From: Clostridia bacterium
GTDB lineage: Bacteria > Bacillota > Clostridia > Oscillospirales > CAG-382
NCBI GenBank assembly: GCA_017560285.1
Contig: JAFYOG010000074.1
Coordinates: 1 to 11,750 of the forward strand
Length of the DNA stretch: 11,750 nucleotides
Direction of reading: 5' to 3'
The translations under genes and the position numbers were made by a program. The notes under the pieces are model-generated. The model was not told the origin of the DNA. It ran no database searches and was given only the letters and a program-made list of their open reading frames with translations. Of this stretch, positions 5,964-11,750 are shown one piece after another. Position 1 is the first letter of the stretch; the number at the start of each line of letters is the position of its first letter.

Positions 5964-6039
5964 ATTATAACGGATAATGGGCTTATTATGTAATTTAGTC
6001 AGGCTCGTTGTTAAAATTCGGAAAGGCAGGTTCTTGCTA

Positions 6040-6873
6040 ATGAGCATTATTGTGGGAATAGACGTTGGGGGCAGCACCACCAAAATTGTGGGCTTCGACG
6101 GCGAAAAGCTTTTACAGCCCAAGCTTGTAAAGGCAAACGACCCTATCGCATCGGTTTACGGCGGGTTCGGTAAGTTCACCACCGATAATAACATATCGCT
6201 TTCCCAGATCGAAAAGGTTATGGTTACGGGTGTAGGCACGGCTTTTTTGGGTAACGATATTTACGGTATCCCCGCAGTGCACGTTAACGAATTTATTGCC
6301 AACGGCAAGGGCGGTCTTTATTTAAGCCAAATTAACGAGGCTATCGTTGTAAGCATGGGCACCGGCACCGCTTACGTATATTCCAACAAAAACACCAACG
6401 AATACGCTCACCTTGGCGGTACGGGCGTTGGGGGCGGCACCTTGGTTGGGTTATCGGATAAGCTTTTGGGCATTCGTTCGGTACAGCACACCGCCGAGCT
6501 TGCCTTGGGCGGCAATTTAGAAAATATCGACCTTATGATTTCGGATATTACCGCCAACGATATTTCCCCCGCGTTAAAAAGCCATACCACCGCATCCAAT
6601 TTCGGTAAGGTAAGCGACCTTGCCACCAAAGAGGATATTGCTTTGGGCTTGGTTAATATGGTGTTCGAAACCATTGCCATGATGGCGATATTTTCTGCAA
6701 GAATGAAGAATATTAAGGATATAGTTCTTATCGGCAACCTAACGGTTTTGCCCCAGGCTGACGAAATATTCAAAAAGCTTAAGGCGATGTTCGGTATGAA
6801 CATTATAATCCCCGAAAACGCCGCTTACGGCACCGTTATCGGCGCGGCTTTAGAGGGGCTTTGTCAGGAGTAA
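6040..6873 (+). CDS. coaW: Type II pantothenate kinase
   Basis: The protein phosphorylates pantothenate with ATP, the first step of coenzyme A synthesis, in the cytosol. It has 277 residues, matching Staphylococcus-type CoaW. The ASKHA-fold motifs are present in order: phosphate-1 GIDVGGSTTK (6-15), the catalytic-Glu region VNEF (Glu84), phosphate-2 SMGTGTAYV (105-113), a Gly-rich GGTGVGGGTL (126-135), and GNLTVLP (232-238) near the adenosine pocket. The ATG at 6040 is chosen because the protein then begins directly with the first beta strand and has an AGG-containing site upstream (6024-6030); the in-frame ATG at 5977 would add 21 poorly conserved-looking residues. Its stop lies inside the ribosome binding region of the next gene, so the two are cotranscribed. 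Confidence 0.92.
   Translation: MSIIVGIDVGGSTTKIVGFDGEKLLQPKLVKANDPIASVYGGFGKFTTDNNISLSQIEKVMVTGVGTAFLGNDIYGIPAVHVNEFIANGKGGLYLSQINEAIVVSMGTGTAYVYSNKNTNEYAHLGGTGVGGGTLVGLSDKLLGIRSVQHTAELALGGNLENIDLMISDITANDISPALKSHTTASNFGKVSDLATKEDIALGLVNMVFETIAMMAIFSARMKNIKDIVLIGNLTVLPQADEIFKKLKAMFGMNIIIPENAAYGTVIGAALEGLCQE
6866..6870 (+). promoter_or_regulatory. Ribosome binding site fixing the HTH gene start
   Basis: AGGAG, inside the last coaW codons, lies 5 nt before ATG 6876. It excludes the in-frame TTG at 6861, which has the site inside its own coding sequence. Confidence 0.75.
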
Positions 6874-6875
6874 TT

Positions 6876-7277
6876 ATGGCAGAATACAAATGGAATAAAA
6901 AAATATTCGCAAAGCTGCTTTCCGAGGCCCGTGGAGTTCGTTCCTGGCGACAGTTTGCGGCAGATTGCGACATCAGCTACGTGCAAATGCGTAAGCTTGC
7001 CACCGAAACTCAGGAAAATCCCCCCCGTCCCAAGCTAATTCGCAAGGTGGCAGCCCACGCCTTTGGCGATATAGATTTAGAAGATTTAATGTTTGCCGCA
7101 GGCATCCGTATGGGAGATATGACCGTTAAATCTGACGATACCCCGCCTGCGCTTACCGCTTACGATAAATACAAATCCCTTTCGGTAAAGGACCGTAAGA
7201 CGGTAGACCGTTTTATAGATTATTTAATTTACGAAATGAACTTAGAATCAGAAGAACAGCAAAAGGGCGATGATTAA
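6876..7277 (+). CDS. Small XRE-like helix-turn-helix protein
   Basis: The protein has 133 residues. Residues about 10-75 look like a Cro/XRE-type helical DNA-binding domain: FAKLLSEARG starts the first helix, and RQFAADCDISYVQMRKLA (25-42) reads as the helix-turn-helix pair. It continues with the two helices usual in the family. A short acidic-hydrophilic linker precedes a C-terminal helix pair (about 95-122) and an acidic tail. It follows coaW with a 2-nt gap. A regulatory role, possibly autoregulation or control of neighbouring genes, is inferred; the operator is not visible. Its 3' end overlaps the end of the convergent minus-strand gene by 30 nt. Confidence 0.72.
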   Translation: MAEYKWNKKIFAKLLSEARGVRSWRQFAADCDISYVQMRKLATETQENPPRPKLIRKVAAHAFGDIDLEDLMFAAGIRMGDMTVKSDDTPPALTAYDKYKSLSVKDRKTVDRFIDYLIYEMNLESEEQQKGDD

Positions 7278-7547
7278 AACGAGCATATCGTTTTCTTCCT
7301 CGGAATCCAAAAGCAGTAACAATCCTATTCCTATAAGTATAAGGTCGTCTGCATTAAGGCTTTTTAAAAAGCTTAGGGCAGATTTCCCCTTGCGGTTATG
7401 CTTTTCGGGTAATGCAATTACCTCTTTTGCCTCTTCTTGGGGTTCTTGGCTTTGGTAATTTTGCGGGTTTTGGGAATAACGGTATTCCTGCTCCATATTA
7501 TAAAGCTGACCTTCGCTTTTTATCCCGCCGAAATCGCGGTTATACAC
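7248..7547 (-). CDS. Unrecognised small protein with acidic-hydrophobic C-terminus
   Basis: This 99-residue protein begins at GTG with GAGGTG (7554-7559) 6 nt upstream. Residues 1-45 are Gln/Tyr/Asn/Glu-rich and probably disordered; 48-66 are basic. The C-terminus has two short hydrophobic runs (about 68-80 and 88-99) separated by DSEEEND, ending in LLLFF at the very last residue. The hydrophobic runs are short for ordinary transmembrane helices, so a membrane hairpin or a surface-active tail is possible. I recall similar small proteins as common unnamed ones in Clostridia, but I cannot name the family. It is last in a tight minus-strand trio; the preceding gene's stop codon (7558-7560) overlaps its ribosome binding site. 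Confidence 0.7.
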   Translation of the reverse strand: MYNRDFGGIKSEGQLYNMEQEYRYSQNPQNYQSQEPQEEAKEVIALPEKHNRKGKSALSFLKSLNADDLILIGIGLLLLLDSEEENDMLVLIIALLLFF

Positions 7548-7553
7548 CGTTCA

Positions 7554-7559
7554 CACCTC
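7554..7559 (-). promoter_or_regulatory. Ribosome binding site for the GTG start at 7547
   Basis: GAGGTG on the minus strand overlaps the stop of the previous gene and lies 6 nt before GTG. The next in-frame ATG is 17 codons later and has a poorer site. Confidence 0.65.
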
Positions 7560-7875
7560 ACTTTTTAAAGCTTTTTAGCATAGAAGCCACCGCAAGCGCG
7601 CTTAACAGCGAATCTATTTTACCTTGCTTTTCCTGCCTAAGCAGCGGCTTTACCGAAGAAAGCAACGCTAACCTTGGGTCTGCGGGCAAAAGAGATTGGG
7701 GGCTTTGCAACGGCGGGTTTGCTTGTGCCGATGGGGCGCTTTGCACACTTTGGGCGGGCTCGCCTTGGCTTGGGGCGTTACCTGCGCCCAAGGTCGATGC
7801 TATGGCGGTTATTTTTGCCAATGCGTTTGGGTCCGAAAGCAAGCCTTGCAGCTTGGCAGAAAAATCACTGTCCAA
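7558..7875 (-). CDS. Unrecognised small helical protein with Pro/Gln/Ala linker
   Basis: This 105-residue protein starts at TTG. The N-terminal helix region contains LLSDPNALAKITAIASTLG (12-30). A low-complexity Ala/Gln/Pro/Ser linker occupies about 32-66, and the C-terminal helix region (68-105) is basic and ends LKSFKK. There is no signal peptide, membrane segment or known catalytic motif. The TTG start is supported by AAGGGGGG (7882-7889), 6 nt away. The gene overlaps the end of the preceding gene by 11 nt, so coupling is likely. A Pro-rich linker between two helical parts suggests an adaptor or assembly protein, but this is only inference. Confidence 0.7.
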   Translation of the reverse strand: MDSDFSAKLQGLLSDPNALAKITAIASTLGAGNAPSQGEPAQSVQSAPSAQANPPLQSPQSLLPADPRLALLSSVKPLLRQEKQGKIDSLLSALAVASMLKSFKK

Positions 7876-8128
7876 CGTCTACCCCCCTTTGGCGAAGCAG
7901 GTCTAAAATTTCTTGGCTTTTTTCCTTACCTGCGGCGTTAACAAGCTGTTGGGCATCTTGGGTGCTTATGCGGGATAACCGTCTTTTTAAGGCGTTTGGG
8001 TCCTGCAAAAATTCCTCGGTTTTTTGGGGGCTTGCGCCTGCCGCGGCGGCAATGCTTCGGGCAAGGCTTTTAAAGCTTTCGTCATCCAAGGCTAAAAGTT
8101 TTTCTAACTCTTTGCGGTCGAATTGCAT
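7865..8128 (-). CDS. Unrecognised 87-residue helical protein
   Basis: The protein is short, soluble and apparently all-helical. It has an N-terminal Lys/Glu/Leu helix (about 5-13), an Ala-rich helix RSIAAAAGASPQK (about 24-36), a middle segment LQDPNALKRRLSRIS (41-55), and a C-terminal helix ending QEILDLLRQRG (about 72-82). Start choice is firm: GGAGGAA (8135-8141) lies 6 nt before the ATG. The DPNAL segment is also present in the next gene's protein. It is the first gene of the trio and lies 44 nt from a divergent gene. The function is unknown; I would expect a protein-protein interaction module. Confidence 0.75.
   Translation of the reverse strand: MQFDRKELEKLLALDDESFKSLARSIAAAAGASPQKTEEFLQDPNALKRRLSRISTQDAQQLVNAAGKEKSQEILDLLRQRGVDVGQ
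7882..7889 (-). promoter_or_regulatory. Ribosome binding site supporting a TTG start
   Basis: AAGGGGGG on the minus strand lies 6 nt before TTG 7875. It sits within the coding sequence of the preceding gene, whose stop (7865-7867) is beyond the TTG. Confidence 0.65.
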
Positions 8129-8172
8129 TATAAATTCCTCCGTAACTGTATATTTTTAAAGGAGTATAAGCT
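8129..8172. promoter_or_regulatory. 44-nt divergent gap carrying both ribosome binding sites
   Basis: The minus-strand site GGAGGAA (8135-8141) and the plus-strand site AAAGGAG (8158-8164) leave only about 16 A+T-rich nt between them. No well-spaced -35/-10 pair fits in the gap for either direction, so at least one promoter must overlap a coding region. Confidence 0.6.
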
Positions 8173-8670
8173 ATGTATATTTGCAAGCCGGAAAGAAATA
8201 TCCTTCAGGTACGGTTGCTTTTAATATTAAGCGCGGTTATAACACTCACCCTGTTTTTCGTTTGCTCGGTAACAAAGGGGTACCTATCCACCGTAACCCA
8301 GCTTTTGGGCTTTGTAAGCCTTGTTGTGGCTATTCTGCTTAATACAAGATATTCTCTTACCGAGTTTGAATATTCTGTGGACGATAACGATTTTACGATA
8401 ACTAAAATTTTGGGCAACAAACGGCAAATAGTTTGCTGTGTTGCGCTGGAAACCGCAATAGCCCTTTATACAAAAGAAGAATACAACCATCTGCCCTCGG
8501 GCGAGAAGGCGATAATAAAATATTCCCTAAACCAGAACATAAGGTGCGAAAGCTACGTGTTTGTTTGCGATTTTAACGGCAAGCGTGCCAAGATAGAGTT
8601 CGAGCCCAACGCGCCCTTTGTTTCTATAGTAAGGAATAAAATAGATAACGCTATCAAAAACAAGAATTAG
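8173..8670 (+). CDS. Two-pass membrane protein with soluble beta-rich domain, unknown
   Basis: The protein has 165 residues. Two adjacent hydrophobic helices (about 14-32 and 41-57) are followed by a cytosolic-looking domain of about 105 residues with alternating hydrophobic strands (for example YVFVCDFNGKRAKIEFEP, 128-145) and a C-terminal helix. Two N-terminal membrane helices followed by a beta-sandwich and a last helix resemble small bacterial PH-like membrane proteins, but there is no diagnostic motif, so this is a structural guess. AAAGGAG (8158-8164) is 8 nt before the ATG. It is 58 nt upstream of the flavoprotein operon on the same strand, with no terminator seen, so it may be cotranscribed. 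Confidence 0.75.
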   Translation: MYICKPERNILQVRLLLILSAVITLTLFFVCSVTKGYLSTVTQLLGFVSLVVAILLNTRYSLTEFEYSVDDNDFTITKILGNKRQIVCCVALETAIALYTKEEYNHLPSGEKAIIKYSLNQNIRCESYVFVCDFNGKRAKIEFEPNAPFVSIVRNKIDNAIKNKN

Positions 8671-8728
8671 TTATCATTATTACATATTATGCAAAACCCA
8701 ACCCATTGTTGCAGATAACGAGGTAATT

Positions 8729-10168
8729 ATGTACGACATAGTAATAATCGGTGGTGGCGTATGCGGCGCTGCCATTGCAATGTATCTTTCCAAATACGAG
8801 CTTAACTGCTGCGTTTTGGAAAAGGAAAACGATATAGCCGCAGGCACCACAAAGGCAAACAGCGGCATTATACACGCAGGCTACGACCCCGAGCCCGATA
8901 CTCTTATGGCGCGGCTTAACGTTCGCGGTAACGAGCTTACCGAAGAGCTTTGCGCCAACCTTGGCATCCCCTTCCGTAAGGTAGGGTCTATGGTTATTGC
9001 CTTTAATTCCAAGGACGAGGAGCATTTACGCAACCTTTACGAGCGGGGCATAGCCAACGGCGTTCGCGGGATGGAGCTTTTAGATAAAGAGGAGCTTTTG
9101 CGCCGCGAGCCTAACCTTAACCCCGAAGTTACGGGGGCGTTGTATGCACCCAGCGCAGGGGTGGTTAACCCTTGGCGGTTGTGCATATCTATGGCAGAAA
9201 CCGCCGCAGAAAACGGTGTGGAATTTTATTTAGACAGCCAAGTAGTGGGTATAGAAAAAATCCCCTTGGGCTTTGTTGTAACCACCGTTGACGGCAAAAA
9301 ATACGAAACCAAATATATTATCAACGCCGCAGGCCTTTATGCCGATATGGTTGCCGACCTTGTGGGGGCAAGGGATTTCGAGATATTCCCATCTAAAGGT
9401 CAATATTATTTGTTAGACAAAACCTCGGCTTGGTTGGTTAATTCGGTAATATTCCAATGCCCCACCGAAAAGGGCAAGGGCGTTTTGGTGGCTCCCACCG
9501 CCGAGGGCAATATTATCGTAGGCCCCAACGCAGAAAAGGGCAATTCCCGCGATGACGTTTCCACCACCCGCGAAGGGTTGGAATTTGTTGCCGAGCAGGC
9601 AAACCGCACCACCTTAAAGATAGATTACCGCGAAAACATACGTTCATTTGCAGGCTTGCGTGCAAATTCCGATAAACCCGATTTTATCATTGGCGAATCG
9701 GCTCTTTGCCGTCATTTTATAAACGTGGCGGGCATAAAATCCCCCGGTCTTTCCTCGGCTACCGCCATAGGCGAATATTTAATAGAGATTTTAAGCGATT
9801 GCGGATTAATAATGTACGAAAAGCACGATTGGCGCTATGCAAAGCCCATTGTATGCTTCGCCGAGCTTTCCAACGAGGAAAAGGCAGAAATCTGCAAAAA
9901 GAACCCCAAATACGGCAACATTATCTGCCGTTGTAACACCGTTACCGAGGGCGAAATTTTAGAAGCTCTTGAATCCCACATAAAGCCCCGCACCCTCGAC
10001 GGCATAAAGCGCCGCACGGGCAGTGTAATGGGCAGATGTCAGGGCGGCTTCTGCGGCGAAAAAATACACGGAATTATTTGTAAGTATTACGGAATTAAGC
10101 CCGAGGAAGTTCTTTGGGACAGACAGACCTCCTATATAGTAGCCGAAAGGGTAGGTGAACAGAAATGA
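8729..10168 (+). CDS. GlpA-like anaerobic glycerol-3-phosphate dehydrogenase flavoprotein
   Basis: This 479-residue FAD-dependent oxidoreductase has an N-terminal Rossmann dinucleotide motif VIIGGGVCGAAIA (5-17), then VLEKENDIAAGTTKANSGI (29-47), the FAD-contact pattern of the DAO/GlpA family. The active-site lobe follows, then a second FAD-contact stretch VAGIKSPGLSSATAIGEYL (333-351). The C-terminus carries a BFD-like [2Fe-2S] module with four cysteines (Cys400, Cys402, Cys437, Cys442). This resembles the flavin subunit of anaerobic glycerol-3-phosphate dehydrogenase, which oxidises glycerol-3-phosphate to dihydroxyacetone phosphate. GAGGT (8720-8724) precedes the ATG by 4 nt. Its stop overlaps the next start by 4 nt. 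A related 2-hydroxyacid or amine oxidase remains possible. Confidence 0.85.
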   Translation: MYDIVIIGGGVCGAAIAMYLSKYELNCCVLEKENDIAAGTTKANSGIIHAGYDPEPDTLMARLNVRGNELTEELCANLGIPFRKVGSMVIAFNSKDEEHLRNLYERGIANGVRGMELLDKEELLRREPNLNPEVTGALYAPSAGVVNPWRLCISMAETAAENGVEFYLDSQVVGIEKIPLGFVVTTVDGKKYETKYIINAAGLYADMVADLVGARDFEIFPSKGQYYLLDKTSAWLVNSVIFQCPTEKGKGVLVAPTAEGNIIVGPNAEKGNSRDDVSTTREGLEFVAEQANRTTLKIDYRENIRSFAGLRANSDKPDFIIGESALCRHFINVAGIKSPGLSSATAIGEYLIEILSDCGLIMYEKHDWRYAKPIVCFAELSNEEKAEICKKNPKYGNIICRCNTVTEGEILEALESHIKPRTLDGIKRRTGSVMGRCQGGFCGEKIHGIICKYYGIKPEEVLWDRQTSYIVAERVGEQK

Positions 10169-11430
10169 CAAAGCACGATATAGTTATAATCGGCGCAGGC
10201 CCTGCAGGCTTGGCGGCGGCAATAGCGGCATATAACGCAGGGGTAAAGGATATTGTTATTATCGAGCGGGATAAAGAAGCAGGCGGTATACTTAACCAAT
10301 GCATACACAACGGCTTTGGTTTGCACCGCTTTGGCGAGGAATTAACCGGCCCCGAATATGCGGCAAAATATATAGATATGCTTAACAATACCGATATAAA
10401 GCTGCTTTTGGGCACTATGGTTGTAAGCATCGACGGCAAGATTGTTTCTATGGTATCCGAAGCAGACGGATTTTGCCAAATCGAGGCAAAGGCGATTATT
10501 CTTGCAATGGGCTGCCGCGAGCGTAACCGCGGCCCGATATTTGTTCCCGGCGGCAGAGGCAGGGGTGTTTTCACCGCAGGCGCGGCGCAAAGATACCTAA
10601 ATATAAACGGTTACCTTGTGGGTAAGCGGGTTGTTATTTTGGGTAGCGGCGATATAGGCTTGATTATGGCAAGAAGAATGACCTTAGAGGGGGCAAAGGT
10701 TTTGGCTGTTGCCGAAATTATGCCCTTTACCAACGGCTTGGCGCGTAACGTTGCCCAATGCTTAGAGGATTACGATATTCCCCTTTACCTTTCCCATACC
10801 GTAACCAACGTTATAGGTAAAAACCGCTTAGAGGGTATTGTTATTTCCGAGGTTGACGAAAACCGCAAGCCCATTCCCGGCACAGAAAAGCGCTTTGAAT
10901 GCGATACCTTGCTGCTTTCGGTTGGCCTTGTGCCCGAAAACGAAATTACCCGCAGCGCAGGTATAGAAATAGACCCCCGCACCAACGGCGCAATCGTTGG
11001 CGAGGATATGCAAACCGGCGAAAGCGGCATTTTTGCCTGCGGTAACGTTTTGCACGTGCACGATTTGGTGGATTACGTTTCGGCAGAAAGCGAAAGAGCG
11101 GGTATTAACGCCGCAAAATACGTGCTTTCGGGCTGTGTAGGCTCGGTAGGCAACGCTACCTATATACAAAACGGCACCGACGTAAGCTACACCGTTCCCC
11201 AGCGTATAGAAATAGAAAATATCGAAAAATCGGTGGATATATTCTTCAGAGTCCGCCGCAAGATAGATTCCTGCAGAATTAACGTTGTATCCGAGGGCGA
11301 AGTTATCGCATCATTTAAGCGGGAATTCGTTGCCCCCGGCGAAATGCAAAAAATCACCTTGCCCCGCTTGCTTTTAGATAAGGCTTTGGGCGATATTACC
11401 GTTTCGGTTGCCGAAATTGCGGAGGAATAA
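10165..11430 (+). CDS. FAD/NAD-dependent oxidoreductase, partner of the GlpA-like protein
   Basis: The protein has 421 residues and two nucleotide-binding Rossmann motifs: IVIIGAGPAGLAAAIAA (6-22) for FAD and VVILGSGDIGLIMARRM (156-172) for NAD(P)H. A FACGNVLHVHDLVDYVS segment (290-306) is the usual late FAD-binding stretch of pyridine-nucleotide oxidoreductases. No CxxC redox disulfide is seen, so it is not a thioredoxin/glutathione reductase type. The last about 75 residues form a beta-rich appendix. Overlap ATGA with the upstream gene and the following DUF1667 gene recall the Thermotoga maritima TM1432-TM1434 arrangement, where the three are thought to move electrons from glycerol-3-phosphate. 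The electron acceptor cannot be told from the sequence. Confidence 0.85.
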   Translation: MTKHDIVIIGAGPAGLAAAIAAYNAGVKDIVIIERDKEAGGILNQCIHNGFGLHRFGEELTGPEYAAKYIDMLNNTDIKLLLGTMVVSIDGKIVSMVSEADGFCQIEAKAIILAMGCRERNRGPIFVPGGRGRGVFTAGAAQRYLNINGYLVGKRVVILGSGDIGLIMARRMTLEGAKVLAVAEIMPFTNGLARNVAQCLEDYDIPLYLSHTVTNVIGKNRLEGIVISEVDENRKPIPGTEKRFECDTLLLSVGLVPENEITRSAGIEIDPRTNGAIVGEDMQTGESGIFACGNVLHVHDLVDYVSAESERAGINAAKYVLSGCVGSVGNATYIQNGTDVSYTVPQRIEIENIEKSVDIFFRVRRKIDSCRINVVSEGEVIASFKREFVAPGEMQKITLPRLLLDKALGDITVSVAEIAEE

Positions 11431-11431
11431 T

Positions 11432-11750
11432 ATGAAGAATTTAATTTGTATAGTCTGCCCCCGCGGTTGCCATCTTACGGTAGATGAAGAAACCCTTGCG
11501 GTAACGGGAAATTCCTGCCCCAAGGGCGAGGAATACGGCAAAAACGAGGTTTCCTGCCCCATGCGTACCGTTACAGGCTCTGTTTCGGTGGTGGGCGGTA
11601 TCCACGCAAAGCTTGCAGTGCGTACCGATAAAGCTGTTCCCAAGGGAAAACTGCGCGATATTATGCACGCCTTGCATACCTGCACCGTAAAGGCTCCCAT
11701 AAAAAGGGGTACGGTTATTATAGAAAACGTTTGCGATACAGGCGCAAATA
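11432..11750 (+). CDS. DUF1667 (COG3862) Cys-rich protein, 3' end cut off
   Basis: 106 codons are visible; no stop occurs before the window end. The N-terminus MKNLICIVCPRGCHLTV has Cys6, Cys9 and Cys13, with another Cys at 29 (NSCPKGEEYG) and one at 42 (SCPMR); these are the expected metal or Fe-S ligands of the family. The later KAPIKRGTVIIENVCDTGAN is the conserved C-terminal family signature. Only a few residues are probably missing, since members are about 120 long. GGAGGAA (11421-11427) overlaps the preceding stop, 4 nt before the ATG. As third gene after the GlpA-like and FAD/NAD proteins, it probably serves as the small electron-transfer or assembly subunit; that role is inferred from conserved gene order. 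Confidence 0.88.
   Translation, partial: MKNLICIVCPRGCHLTVDEETLAVTGNSCPKGEEYGKNEVSCPMRTVTGSVSVVGGIHAKLAVRTDKAVPKGKLRDIMHALHTCTVKAPIKRGTVIIENVCDTGAN

Noticed and set aside
5977..6039. Longer pantothenate kinase starting at ATG 5977
   Set aside because: The kinase fold begins right after ATG 6040, and the extension has no ribosome binding site and lies within the expected leader.
7359..7372. Perfect 14-bp palindrome GCTTTTTAAAAAGC
   Set aside because: It lies inside the 99-residue gene, in codons for KSL-type residues, and has no loop or T-run; chance in A/T-rich codons is likely.
7412..8159. Two plus-strand frames (7412-7906 and 7674-8159) opposite the unknown trio
   Set aside because: They lack good ribosome binding sites and look like Ala/Leu/Arg-rich shadows; the minus-strand frames have sites and tight coupling at every start.
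8670..8719. GTTATC/GATAAC inverted repeat before the flavoprotein operon
   Set aside because: Only 6 bp with a 38-nt spacing; too weak to call an operator or terminator.

Overview
The window looks like chromosomal DNA from a low-to-mid G+C Firmicute, most likely an uncultured anaerobic gut Clostridia lineage. The evidence is the strong AGGAG-type ribosome binding sites, the holB-ricT pair known from Bacillus and Clostridia, a secreted dockerin-repeat protein, a tRNA with encoded CCA, and an anaerobic glycerol-3-phosphate oxidation operon of the GlpA-like/oxidoreductase/DUF1667 type. No rRNA, CRISPR array, transposase or phage gene is visible.

Layout. Positions 1-1146 hold the 3' part of a secreted multidomain protein (Ig-like region, discoidin-like region, two dockerin repeats), closed by a strong hairpin that can terminate from both sides. 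Positions 1192-2248 are a visibly A+T-richer patch on the minus strand: a small transglutaminase-like protein translationally coupled to a four-helix-bundle (S23/IVS/Avd-like) protein. Three palindromic structures follow, and the patch ends against the 3' end of a tRNA-Leu(UAG) gene (2249-2331). Positions 2390-3679 (minus) encode an OFA-type major facilitator transporter. Positions 3794-5852 (minus) are the holB-ricT operon (clamp-loader delta prime subunit and the Fe-S RicT/PSP1 protein).

From a divergent promoter region (5887-5963) the plus strand runs coaW (type II pantothenate kinase) and a coupled small helix-turn-helix regulator. A compact minus-strand trio of unrecognised small proteins lies at 7248-8128. 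It has overlapping ends, ATG, TTG and GTG starts, and a last member with a striking acidic-hydrophobic C-terminus. A divergent two-pass membrane protein (8173-8670) leads into the operon at 8729-11750: a GlpA-like flavoprotein with a C-terminal [2Fe-2S] module, a second FAD/NAD oxidoreductase, and a DUF1667 Cys-rich protein cut by the window edge. Together these three probably form an electron-transferring complex oxidising glycerol-3-phosphate.

The most useful places to look for something undescribed are the transglutaminase-like/four-helix-bundle pair with its palindromic flank next to the tRNA, and the unknown trio at 7248-8128. Neither is proven to be a system. The remaining genes belong to recognisable families.
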